Below, one piece after another: positions 15,564 through 23,081 of a stretch of DNA of 24,455 nt (positions are counted from its first letter, which is position 1; each line of letters begins with the position of its first letter). The notes under the pieces were generated by a model. It ran no database searches, had not been told where the DNA came from, and saw nothing but the letters and a program-made list of their open reading frames with translations. A program made the position numbers and the translations under genes. The stretch comes from CAJGCS01 sp045589955 (lineage in GTDB: Bacteria; Bacillota_I; Bacilli_A; ML615J-28; CAG-313): assembly GCA_045589955.1 (NCBI GenBank), contig JAZNQD010000066.1, forward strand, positions 1 through 24,455, in the 5' to 3' direction.

Positions 15564-15577
15564 TCTATAGAGTTTTT
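15546..15577. terminator. bidirectional terminator shared by the 61-aa gene and rqcH
   Basis: Perfect 14-bp stem AAAAACTCTATAGA / TCTATAGAGTTTTT with loop ATAA. The plus-strand stop TAA is in the loop (15561-15563) and the minus-strand stop TAG in the right arm (15565-15567). T runs follow in both directions. Confidence 0.9.
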
Positions 15578-17223
15578 AAATTATATTTTGTAATTATACT
15601 TTCATCAGGATCAATATAAATTGTCTTATTGTTCGTATAAATAACGTTATAACCTTGATGCTTTGGAATTTTCTTCAAGTTCTTAATTTTCGTATAGTTT
15701 ACGGGAACACTACTAGATTTAGTAAATTTCGAAAAGTAAGAAGCGATATTGCTTGCAAGTCTAATTTCTTCCTCACTAGGAATATAATTCTCATCATTAT
15801 CAGGAACGAATAAAACAACATGAGCACCAGGTGCATCTTTGACATGAAACCAAATATCATTTTTCCTTGCAACTTTGTGAATTAAATATTCGTTTTGAAT
15901 ATTATTTTTCCCTATTAAAATATATGAATTTTCTAATTGGATTTTGCTAAGAACAATCTTTTTAGGCTTGTTTCTTTTCTTTTCGTTTTTTCTTTTTAAA
16001 TAATTATTAGATATTAAATCATCCTTTATTTCTTCTAAATCATTGTTGTTTGCGTAATTTAATTGTTCAATCACTTCTTCTAAATATGCAATTTCATCAT
16101 AAGTAATGTCCAATTGCTCTTTAATTTTGAAAATGGCAGTTGATGCTTTTTTACCCTTTTTAAAAATCTTTTTCAAGTTTTCACTAGGGGAAAGAAGTGG
16201 ATCTAAATTGATAATTACATCTTTATATTCCTTTATAAAATCATAAACAACAACTTCTTTCATCCCCTGCTTGACTAAAAATAGATTTGATTGCAATAGT
16301 ATTCCAAGGTGATTATAGACTAAATTTTCGTTTGCATTTGCAAGATCTTGTTCTAAATTCCCAATCTTTTGTTTCTTATTTGAAAGGCTTCTTTTTAAAT
16401 GTTTAACAAGATTGCTAACTTGATAATTTGAAATAATTGGGCTTGTTTCGTTTGTCTTTTCGAGTAATTCGGATAAGGAACCAAATGTTTCTTCTTTTAC
16501 GAAATCGAGTGTGCTTAACTTAGTGAAGTAGAAATCTGTTTTTTTCTCAAGCGTATATAAAGTAGGAAAAATTCGCTGATTAAGGAATGACTTAACATCT
16601 GTGATTTGTCTTTCTTTAAGCTCGTTTAAAAATATTTTTGCGCAACCTTCAAGGTTTGAATAATCGCTATTGCCTATATTTTCGACTAAAAAAGGATTTA
16701 AAAAACCGGTTTGTACAGGAAATACGTACTGTGCTTTCGGAATGATTGTTCTTGTATTTGTATCTGACGGGACGAATTTTCTAATTGCGTCAATAATTTG
16801 GTAGTTTTCATTAGCTAAAATAATATTACTGTTTCGTCCCATTAATTCAAAAATTATTCTAAATGTTTTACTATCACCTAGTTCGTTTGAAGCATCAATA
16901 ATAATTTCTAGAATACGGTCATTGTTATATTGCTTAAACTCTTTAACGATTCCACGATCAATATATTTTCGTAACAACATTGTAAAGTTTAAAGGTGTGT
17001 CTGGATTAGTATGTTTTTTTGTTGTGATATATATCTTGGGTTTATCAAGATTACATGACAAATACAATTCTTTTGACACAATTAAACCAGTACTATTTTT
17101 TCCTCTTGCTTGAATTAATATTTCATTGAAAGAAGGTTGGTAGATTTTATTTATTTTAAAACCGCTCATTTCTTCATTTAATTCTTTGGATAAAAAATGA
17201 AGAAATAATCCGTCAAGGGGCAT
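15565..17223 (-). CDS. rqcH: RqcH / NFACT-family ribosome quality control protein (YloA, FbpA-type)
   Basis: Binds peptidyl-tRNA-blocked 50S subunits and recruits tRNA-Ala to add C-terminal alanine tails that mark stalled chains for degradation; older annotations call it fibronectin-binding protein. The 552-aa protein has the NFACT-N domain (from MPLDGLFLHFLSKELN) with Asp102-Arg103 in NNDRIL, corresponding to the DR pair needed in B. subtilis RqcH, and ELMGRNSNIIL (126-136). A central helical and coiled-coil part (about 250-400) is followed by the NFACT-R domain with GKNNIQNEYLIHKVARKNDI and WFHVKDAPGAHVVLF. AAAGGAGG lies just upstream of the ATG. It is divergent from gmk, as yloA is grouped with gmk-rpoZ in Bacillus. 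Confidence 0.92.
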   Translation of the reverse strand: MPLDGLFLHFLSKELNEEMSGFKINKIYQPSFNEILIQARGKNSTGLIVSKELYLSCNLDKPKIYITTKKHTNPDTPLNFTMLLRKYIDRGIVKEFKQYNNDRILEIIIDASNELGDSKTFRIIFELMGRNSNIILANENYQIIDAIRKFVPSDTNTRTIIPKAQYVFPVQTGFLNPFLVENIGNSDYSNLEGCAKIFLNELKERQITDVKSFLNQRIFPTLYTLEKKTDFYFTKLSTLDFVKEETFGSLSELLEKTNETSPIISNYQVSNLVKHLKRSLSNKKQKIGNLEQDLANANENLVYNHLGILLQSNLFLVKQGMKEVVVYDFIKEYKDVIINLDPLLSPSENLKKIFKKGKKASTAIFKIKEQLDITYDEIAYLEEVIEQLNYANNNDLEEIKDDLISNNYLKRKNEKKRNKPKKIVLSKIQLENSYILIGKNNIQNEYLIHKVARKNDIWFHVKDAPGAHVVLFVPDNDENYIPSEEEIRLASNIASYFSKFTKSSSVPVNYTKIKNLKKIPKHQGYNVIYTNNKTIYIDPDESIITKYNLKTL

Positions 17224-17247
17224 ATATCTTCCTCCTTTACTAAAAAC

Positions 17248-17288
17248 TTAGTTAATTTATTCTATCATAAAATTAATAAATTAACTAA
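17248..17288. promoter_or_regulatory. perfect 14-bp inverted repeat between rqcH and gmk; possible operator
   Basis: TTAGTTAATTTATT (17248-17261) and AATAAATTAACTAA (17275-17288) are exact reverse complements with a 13-bp spacer. A minus-strand extended -10 for rqcH (TGATAGAAT, hexamer at 17259-17264) lies within it, and the gmk -35 starts 5 bp after it. This is a good position for a factor controlling both genes. It is all A/T-rich, so chance is less remote than the length suggests. Confidence 0.45.
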
Positions 17289-17292
17289 ATAA

Positions 17293-17321
17293 TTGATAAA
17301 ATATTCAATAAATGTTAAAAT
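17293..17321 (+). promoter_or_regulatory. promoter for gmk-rpoZ
   Basis: TTGATA (17293-17298), 17-bp spacer, TAAAAT (17316-17321) with a TGT extension. The predicted start is near 17328, with AGGAG at 17335-17339. Confidence 0.7.
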
Positions 17322-17346
17322 AAAGGAAAATACTAGGAGTTGGACG

Positions 17347-17964
17347 ATGAAAATTAATAGAAGAGGATTATTAATAGTTATATCTGGACCTTCAGGGGTT
17401 GGGAAAGGTACAGTAAGAAAAGCGTTATTTGAAAGAGCAGACCATGATTTGGTTTATTCTATTTCAATGACTACTAGGGCCCCACGAGCTGGTGAAACAA
17501 ATGGCGTCGAATATCACTTTGTAACCAAAGAAGATTTTTTAAATCAAATTAAAAATGGTAATCTATTAGAGTATGCTGAATTCTGTGATAATTACTATGG
17601 TACACCACTTGATAAGGTGAATGAACAATTAGAATTGGGTCAAGAAGTTGTTTTAGAAATTGAAGTTCAAGGTGCCATGCAAGTAAAAGAAAAAATGCCT
17701 GATGGAGTATACATTTTTATTGCTCCCCCTAGCATGAAAGCATTAGAAGAAAGACTTGTAAATCGCGGTACTGAAGATAAAAAACTAATTCAAAAACGTC
17801 TTCAAAAAGCGCGTAATGAAATCAAAGTAGCTTCTGAATATGGATACATCGTTGTTAATGATACTGTAGAAAATGCTGCTGACAGAATAATGGCTATTAT
17901 TAGAGCAGAACACGCACGTACAGAACGTGTCTTAGATGAGTATAAAAAATTAATGGAGGAATAA
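17347..17964 (+). CDS. gmk: guanylate kinase
   Basis: Phosphorylates GMP to GDP with ATP, in purine nucleotide supply. The 205-aa protein has the P-loop GPSGVGKGT (14-22), the GMP-binding segment SISMTTRAPRAGETNGVEYHFV, the LEYAEFCDNYYGTP segment and the LID region RGTEDKKLIQKRLQ. ATG 17347 follows AGGAG with 7 nt spacing and fits the family start; an upstream in-frame extension would add residues unlike Gmk. It lies 5 nt before rpoZ, an order conserved in Bacilli and consistent with a two-gene operon. Confidence 0.96.
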   Translation: MKINRRGLLIVISGPSGVGKGTVRKALFERADHDLVYSISMTTRAPRAGETNGVEYHFVTKEDFLNQIKNGNLLEYAEFCDNYYGTPLDKVNEQLELGQEVVLEIEVQGAMQVKEKMPDGVYIFIAPPSMKALEERLVNRGTEDKKLIQKRLQKARNEIKVASEYGYIVVNDTVENAADRIMAIIRAEHARTERVLDEYKKLMEE

Positions 17965-17968
17965 TCAC

Positions 17969-18187
17969 ATGAATGATTCAAAAACAAAGGTAGGTATGAG
18001 ATACCCTTCAATTGACCAATTAGCTTCTAAAACTACTTCTAAATATAAACTTGTTATCGCTGTTGCAAAAAGAGCAAGAGAAATTGAAGAAACTAATAAA
18101 GTTTATTTAGAAAACACAAGCAATAAAAAAGCAATCGGTATTGCTTTAGAAGAAGTTCAGGCTGACAAAATTATTATAAAAGATTAA
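17969..18187 (+). CDS. rpoZ: DNA-directed RNA polymerase omega subunit
   Basis: Small assembly subunit of RNA polymerase that wraps the beta-prime C-terminus. The 72-aa protein has the omega core MRYPSIDQLASKTTSKYKLV, VAKRAREIEE and the KKAIGIALEEV segment. Length is typical of Firmicute omega. GGAGGA, which overlaps the end of gmk, lies 8 nt before the ATG. There is no clear U-tailed terminator after it; instead a long imperfect hairpin without a U tail follows (18191-18250). Confidence 0.93.
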   Translation: MNDSKTKVGMRYPSIDQLASKTTSKYKLVIAVAKRAREIEETNKVYLENTSNKKAIGIALEEVQADKIIIKD

Positions 18188-18190
18188 TTT

Positions 18191-18250
18191 GAAATGATTC
18201 CAAAGTGATTGATATTACCAATGTAATAATATTACTTTAGAATCATTTTC
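18191..18250. other. long imperfect hairpin between rpoZ and the M32 peptidase gene
   Basis: The arms at 18191-18206 (GAAATGATTCCAAAGT) and 18234-18250 pair apart from one mismatch and a bulge. Inside, ATATTAC pairs with GTAATaAT around CAAT. There is no U tail, so it does not look like a standard terminator. It overlaps the promoter candidate at 18215-18243. It may be an operator, a processing site or a protein-binding element. Confidence 0.45.
18215..18243 (+). promoter_or_regulatory. possible promoter for the M32 peptidase gene
   Basis: TTACCA (18215-18220), 17-bp spacer, TAGAAT (18238-18243). The -35 is weak. It lies inside the hairpin just described, about 25 bp before the ATG. Confidence 0.35.
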
Positions 18251-18267
18251 ATTATAAAGAGGTAAAT

Positions 18268-19770
18268 ATGTTTGAAACTAAAAAACAAGTCTATTTTGAA
18301 ATAAGAAAAAAATTAAAAGCATACGAATATGCATTAACAATTATTAGTTGGGATACAGAAACTGAAGCACCGGTTCAATCTTTTGATAAAAGAGGAGACG
18401 TTATTGGTGTAATTTCAGAAATGTACAATGATTTAGTATTTGGCAAAGATTATATCGACTCTGTTAATTATTTGTCTGAACATCTTAATGAATGCGATGA
18501 ATTATTAAAAAGAGAAATAATTCGTGTTAAAAAAGATCTGGATATCACATTAAAGTTACCAAAAGAACTACTTGTAGAGATGTCGGTAGTAACATCAAAA
18601 GCCGGACCTGCATGGGCCGAGGCAAAGAATAACAATGATTTTAGCTTATTTGAACCATATCTAACTAAAATAGTTGAATTACAAAGAGAGTCAATTAAAT
18701 ATTTAGAAACAGATGAACTAAAGGGATATGATGTCTTACTTGATCAATACGAAGAAGGAATGACTAAAGAAAAGTATGATGAGTTCTTTGGTTTGTTAAA
18801 AGAACAACTAGTTCCACTTATCAAACAAATCAACAACACTAAATATGCATATAATGATGATTTTGCAAAAAAGATTTATCCAGTTGACAAACAAAAAGAA
18901 TATGCTAAGTATCTTGCAAAGGTAATGTGCTTTGATTACTCAAGAGGTTTAGATAAAGAAAGTGAACATCCTTTTACTACTGGAACTTCGCGTCTAGATG
19001 TTCGAGTTACAAATCATTATTATGAAGACTTATTCACTTCTAGCATTTTCTCAATGATTCATGAACTTGGTCATGCAACATTTGAACAACAAGTTAGCGA
19101 AAGATTTGATGACACTAACTTAGAAGGATGTAGTGCAATGGCACTTCATGAATCTCAATCAAGGTTTTATGAAAATATTATTGGTAGAAGTTATGCATTT
19201 TGGACAAAACATTTCCCTAAATTAAAAGAAACTTTTAAAGAACAATTAGAAAATGTTTCTTTAGAAGAATTCTATCATCTGATCAATAAAGCAGAATGCT
19301 CATTAATTAGAACCGAAGCAGATGAATTAACATATCCATTACACATCATGATTCGTTATGACTTAGAACAAGCTTTGTTATCAGGCGAAATTGAGGTTAA
19401 GGATTTGCCAATGCACTGGAATAACGCCTATAAAAATTATCTAGGCATTGATGTCCCAAGCGATAAAGAAGGAGTCTTGCAAGATGTTCACTGGGCAGGC
19501 GGCTCTTTTGGATATTTTCCTACATATGCTTTAGGAAGTGCTTACTCGGCACAATTCTTACATGCGATGCAAAAAGAAATTGATATTGATGAAGCTTTTG
19601 CAAACGATGACTTATCTGTTATTAATGCATGGTTAAAAGAAAATGTTCATCAATATGGAAATTTCAAAAAACCAGAAGATATTCTAAAAGATGCTACTGG
19701 TGAAAAGTTTAACCCCCGATATTACATTGAATACTTATTAAATAAATATCGTAAACTATATAATTTATAA
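18268..19770 (+). CDS. M32-family zinc carboxypeptidase
   Basis: Cytoplasmic metallocarboxypeptidase of the thermostable carboxypeptidase 1 (Taq) family, removing C-terminal residues from peptides. The 500-aa protein matches the family length. The zinc site is MIHELGHATFE (HELGH at 265-269) with the third ligand Glu295 in ALHESQSRFYEN. Other family segments include ISWDTETEAP near the N-terminus, RLDVRVTNHYYE, RTEADELTYPLHIMIRYDLE and VHWAGGSFGYFPTYALGSAY. AGAGGT lies 5 nt before the ATG. It is a single-gene unit between the rpoZ-side hairpin and a strong terminator. Physiological substrates are unknown; peptide recycling is the usual assumption. Confidence 0.94.
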   Translation: MFETKKQVYFEIRKKLKAYEYALTIISWDTETEAPVQSFDKRGDVIGVISEMYNDLVFGKDYIDSVNYLSEHLNECDELLKREIIRVKKDLDITLKLPKELLVEMSVVTSKAGPAWAEAKNNNDFSLFEPYLTKIVELQRESIKYLETDELKGYDVLLDQYEEGMTKEKYDEFFGLLKEQLVPLIKQINNTKYAYNDDFAKKIYPVDKQKEYAKYLAKVMCFDYSRGLDKESEHPFTTGTSRLDVRVTNHYYEDLFTSSIFSMIHELGHATFEQQVSERFDDTNLEGCSAMALHESQSRFYENIIGRSYAFWTKHFPKLKETFKEQLENVSLEEFYHLINKAECSLIRTEADELTYPLHIMIRYDLEQALLSGEIEVKDLPMHWNNAYKNYLGIDVPSDKEGVLQDVHWAGGSFGYFPTYALGSAYSAQFLHAMQKEIDIDEAFANDDLSVINAWLKENVHQYGNFKKPEDILKDATGEKFNPRYYIEYLLNKYRKLYNL

Positions 19771-19775
19771 AATAT

Positions 19776-19828
19776 AAAAAGTTAGAGTTTTGAAGAGCAT
19801 ATGCTTTGCAAAATTCTAACTTTTTTTG
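19776..19828 (+). terminator. intrinsic terminator of the M32 peptidase gene
   Basis: The arms AAAAAGTTAGAGTTTTG (19776-19792) and CAAAATTCTAACTTTTT (19809-19825) pair over 17 bp with one G-U pair; the loop contains the palindrome AGCATATGCT, and a run of T follows. The right arm and tail overlap the next promoter. Confidence 0.9.
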
Positions 19829-19834
19829 TATAAT
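19806..19834 (+). promoter_or_regulatory. promoter of the str operon
   Basis: TTGCAA (19806-19811), 17-bp spacer, perfect TATAAT (19829-19834). It overlaps the right arm and T tail of the preceding terminator. The predicted start is near 19841, giving a leader of about 100 nt before rpsL. Confidence 0.8.
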
Positions 19835-19840
19835 ATCTAA

Positions 19841-19940
19841 GGCTAGTTTTGGCGTACCGTCAAAACAATAATTTTTAGAGATTTGATACACCCGGAACTG
19901 TGTTAATCTCGCCGAATGATAATGAAAGGAGAACTCATTA
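19841..19940 (+). promoter_or_regulatory. structured leader of the str operon; candidate ribosomal-protein leader
   Basis: There are two hairpins. The first is GTTTTGGCG / CGTCAAAAC (19846-19866), 9 bp with one G-U and loop TAC. The second is GAGATT / AATCTC (19878-19910) with an inner ACAC / GTGT stem around CCGGAACT. The leader is locally GC-richer than other intergenic DNA here. AAAGGAG (19925-19931) follows. Autogenous control by S12 or S7 is an inference from operon type, not from a recognised motif. Confidence 0.45.
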
Positions 19941-20363
19941 ATGCCTACAATTAATCAATTATTACGTAACTCTCGTGAAGATAAAGTAAGAAAATCTAAA
20001 TCTCCACACTTAGGTATTGGTTATAACAGTTTAAAGAAAGTACAAACAAGTATTAACTGCCCTCAAAAGAAAGGCGTATGTACACGTGTTAGTACAATGA
20101 CACCTAAGAAACCAAACTCAGCTATTCGTAAGATGGCCCGTGTTCGTTTAAGTAATGGTATTGAAGTTACTGCTTACATCCCAGGTGTTGGACATAAACT
20201 TCAAGAACACAGTGTTGTATTAATTCGTGGTGGTCGTATTAAAGACTTACCAGGGGTACGTTACCATATTATCAGAGGTACTATGGATACTACAGGCGTT
20301 GAAAACCGTAAACAAGCTCGCTCTAAATATGGTGCAAAACGTCAAAAATCTGCTAAAAAATAA
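19941..20363 (+). CDS. rpsL: 30S ribosomal protein S12
   Basis: Decoding-centre protein of the small subunit, 140 aa. Recognised from MPTINQLLRNSRED, CPQKKGVCTRVSTMTPKKPN, SAIRKMARVRLSNGIEVTAYIPG and VVLIRGGRIKDLPGVRYHIIRG. Lys is present in both PKKPN and RIKDLPG, the positions where changes give streptomycin resistance in other bacteria, so the sequence looks like the sensitive type. It is first in the classic str operon and starts 9 nt after AAAGGAG. Confidence 0.98.
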   Translation: MPTINQLLRNSREDKVRKSKSPHLGIGYNSLKKVQTSINCPQKKGVCTRVSTMTPKKPNSAIRKMARVRLSNGIEVTAYIPGVGHKLQEHSVVLIRGGRIKDLPGVRYHIIRGTMDTTGVENRKQARSKYGAKRQKSAKK

Positions 20364-20434
20364 TTAGCATAAACTAACAAAAAATTCAGAAAATAAATAT
20401 ACATCGAAATTGATGTTTGAAAGGAGGAACAAGC

Positions 20435-20905
20435 ATGCCTCGTAAAGGACATGTCACTAAAAGAAATGTATTACCAGATCCAATTTATGGTTCAGTAATG
20501 GTTACTAGATTAATCAACAGTGTTATGTTGGATGGTAAAAAAGGTGTGGCACAACAAATTATTTATGGTGCATTCGAAAGAGTTGGAAAAGTAACTGGTC
20601 GTGATCCACTAGAAGTTTATAAACAAGCTTTAGATAATATTATGCCACAATTAGAAGTACGCTCTCGCCGTGTTGGTGGAGCTAACTATCAAGTTCCTGT
20701 AGAAGTTAGAGAAGCAAGACGTTATACACTAGGGCTTAGATGGTTAACAAATTATGCGCGTCTTCGTCATGAAAAAACAATGGAAGAACGCTTAGCAAAA
20801 GAAATTATGGATGCTGCTAATGGTTTAGGTGCTGCAGTTAAGAAACGTGAAGATACTCACCGTATGGCTGAAGCTAATAAAGCATTTGCTCATTATCAAT
20901 GGTAA
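20435..20905 (+). CDS. rpsG: 30S ribosomal protein S7
   Basis: Primary 16S rRNA-binding protein that organises the 30S head, 156 aa. Recognised from MPRKGHVTKRNVLPDPIYGS, RSRRVGGANYQVPVEV, TLGLRWLTNYAR and HRMAEANKAFAHYQW. ATG 20435 follows a full AAAGGAGG at 7 nt; an in-frame ATG 18 bp upstream lies across that site and is unlikely. The 71-bp gap after rpsL has a small ACATC/GATGT hairpin just before the ribosome binding site, where E. coli S7 control acts, but the structure here is too small to call. Confidence 0.97.
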   Translation: MPRKGHVTKRNVLPDPIYGSVMVTRLINSVMLDGKKGVAQQIIYGAFERVGKVTGRDPLEVYKQALDNIMPQLEVRSRRVGGANYQVPVEVREARRYTLGLRWLTNYARLRHEKTMEERLAKEIMDAANGLGAAVKKREDTHRMAEANKAFAHYQW

Positions 20906-20923
20906 TAGAAAGGGAAAGAAATT

Positions 20924-22996
20924 ATGCCTAGAGAAATACCACTCCTTAATACGCGTAATATCGGTATCATGGCTCACATCGATGCTGGTAAGACAACATT
21001 TACGGAAAGAGTTCTATACCACACTGGTAAAATTCACAAAATTGGGGAAACTCATGATGGTGCTGCTACCATGGACTGGATGGAACAAGAACAAGAACGA
21101 GGAATTACAATTACATCAGCTGCCACTACTGCATTCTGGCGCGGACATAAAATTAACATTATAGATACTCCAGGACACGTAGACTTTACAGTTGAAGTTA
21201 GTAGATCATTAAGGGTTCTAGACGGAGCGGTTACAGTTCTAGACGCTCAAGCAGGGGTTGAGCCTCAAACTGAAACAGTTTGGAGACAAGCTACTGACTA
21301 CTTAGTTCCTAGACTTGTATTCGTTAATAAAATGGATAAAATGGGTGCTGATTTTAAATTCAGTAGCGAATCATTAGAAAAACGCTTAGGCGCTAATGCT
21401 CACCCGATTCAATTACCGATAGGTGCAGAATCTAATTTTAGAGGTATCGTTGACTTAGTTACTATGGAAGCATTCTTATATGATGAAAATCATAAAGACG
21501 AAGAAGGAAAAGTAATTCCTATTCCAGAAGACTTAAAAGATGATGCAGAATTATATCGTGATTCTTTAATTAATGCAGTTGCAGATTTTGATGAAGAATT
21601 AATGATGGCTTACTTAGAAGGTGAAGAAATCACAGTTGAAATGTTAAAACGTGCTATTCGTACTGCAACATTATCAGTTCAATTCTTCCCAATTTTATGT
21701 GGTACAGCATTTAAAAATAAAGGTGTTAAGAAAGTATTAGATGCAGTAATTGATTACTTACCATCTCCAGTTGAAGTGCAAGCTATAAAAGCAATCGGAG
21801 AAGATGATGAAGAATTAATTATTGAATCAGATGATGATGCTCCATTTGCAGCTTTAGCATTTAAAGTTATGACTGACCCATATGTTGGTAAATTAACTTT
21901 CTTCCGTGTTTATTCTGGTACAGTTCAATCTGGTTCTTATGTTTACAACGCAACAAAAGGCAAAAAGGAAAGAATTGGTCGTATTCTTCAAATGCATGCT
22001 AACAACCGTAATGAAATTACTGAAGTTAATGCAGGTGATATTGCTGCCGCAGTTGGTTTAAAAGACACTACTACTGGTGATTCATTAACAGATTTAAAAC
22101 GCCCTGTTATTTTAGAATCAATGGTATTCCCAGAACCAGTTATTAATGTTGCTATTGAACCAAAAACAAAGAATGACGAAGCAAAAATGAGTGTTGCTCT
22201 TCAAAAATTAGCTGAAGAAGACCCAACATTCAGAACTTATACAGACGAAGAAACTGGTCAAACAATTATTGCTGGTATGGGTGAATTACACTTAGAAATC
22301 ATTGTTGACCGTATGAAGAGAGAATTTAGAGTTGAATGTAACGTTGGTAGACCACAAGTATCTTACCGTGAAACAATTAGCCAACCTGCTAAAGTTGAAG
22401 GTAAATTTGTACGTCAATCAGGTGGTCATGGTCAATATGGTCACTGCGTAGTTACATTTGAACCAAACCCTAATAAAGGCTTTGAATTCTCAAATGAAAT
22501 TGTTGGTGGTGTTGTTCCAAAAGAATATATCCCTGCAATTCAAAAAGGTATTGAAAATGCTATGAAAAATGGTAACCTTGCTGGTTTCCAAACAATTGAT
22601 ATTAAAGCTAGACTTGTATTCGGTTCATACCATGAAGTTGACTCAAGTGCAGTTGCGTTCGAAGTAGCTGGTGGTTTAGCATTTAAAGAAACTGCTAAAG
22701 CATGTCGTCCAGTATTACTTGAACCATTAATGTTAGTTGAAGTAATCGTAGCTGAAGAATATGTAGGTGCAGTTATTGGTGATATCAACAGCCGTCGTGG
22801 CCGTATCGAAGGTACAGAATTAAGAGGTCGTGACCAAGTTGTTAGAGCTTTCGTACCACTTTCAGAAATGTTTGGTTATGCAACTGCTCTACGTTCTAAT
22901 ACACAAGGTCGTGGTAACTATGTAATGCAATTTGACCATTACGAAGAATGTCCACGTAGTGTAACAGAAGAAATCTTAAAGAAACGTAATGCGTAA
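20924..22996 (+). CDS. fusA: elongation factor G
   Basis: Translocation GTPase, also active in ribosome recycling. The 690-aa protein has the G-domain motifs AHIDAGKTT (17-25), switch I ending RGITITSAATT, DTPGHVDF (about 81-88), NKMDK and CGTAFKNKGV, followed by domains II-V with GMGELHLEIIVDRM, VGRPQVSYRETI, the domain IV GGVVPKEYIPA and the C-terminal GDINSRRGRIEG. Length is typical, and it looks like the canonical factor rather than a tetracycline-protection or EF-G2 paralogue. AAAGGGAAAG precedes the ATG, 18 bp after rpsG. Confidence 0.98.
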   Translation: MPREIPLLNTRNIGIMAHIDAGKTTFTERVLYHTGKIHKIGETHDGAATMDWMEQEQERGITITSAATTAFWRGHKINIIDTPGHVDFTVEVSRSLRVLDGAVTVLDAQAGVEPQTETVWRQATDYLVPRLVFVNKMDKMGADFKFSSESLEKRLGANAHPIQLPIGAESNFRGIVDLVTMEAFLYDENHKDEEGKVIPIPEDLKDDAELYRDSLINAVADFDEELMMAYLEGEEITVEMLKRAIRTATLSVQFFPILCGTAFKNKGVKKVLDAVIDYLPSPVEVQAIKAIGEDDEELIIESDDDAPFAALAFKVMTDPYVGKLTFFRVYSGTVQSGSYVYNATKGKKERIGRILQMHANNRNEITEVNAGDIAAAVGLKDTTTGDSLTDLKRPVILESMVFPEPVINVAIEPKTKNDEAKMSVALQKLAEEDPTFRTYTDEETGQTIIAGMGELHLEIIVDRMKREFRVECNVGRPQVSYRETISQPAKVEGKFVRQSGGHGQYGHCVVTFEPNPNKGFEFSNEIVGGVVPKEYIPAIQKGIENAMKNGNLAGFQTIDIKARLVFGSYHEVDSSAVAFEVAGGLAFKETAKACRPVLLEPLMLVEVIVAEEYVGAVIGDINSRRGRIEGTELRGRDQVVRAFVPLSEMFGYATALRSNTQGRGNYVMQFDHYEECPRSVTEEILKKRNA

Positions 22997-23012
22997 TAAG
23001 TATACGTTTTAC

Positions 23013-23041
23013 TTGCAAAAATAATAAAATTATTATAAAAT
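23013..23041 (+). promoter_or_regulatory. internal promoter for tuf
   Basis: TTGCAA (23013-23018), 17-bp spacer, TAAAAT (23036-23041) in the 85-bp gap between fusA and tuf. It would allow extra tuf transcription beyond the operon message, as is common for EF-Tu. An AT-rich dyad (ATAAT/ATTAT) overlaps the spacer. Confidence 0.7.
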
Positions 23042-23081
23042 ATATATGTAATATTTAAAATTTGAAAGGAATTTAAACAAA

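Noticed and set aside
20829..21164. 111-aa open frame across the rpsG-fusA junction
   Set aside because: Out-of-frame reading of two certain genes; composition is not protein-like.
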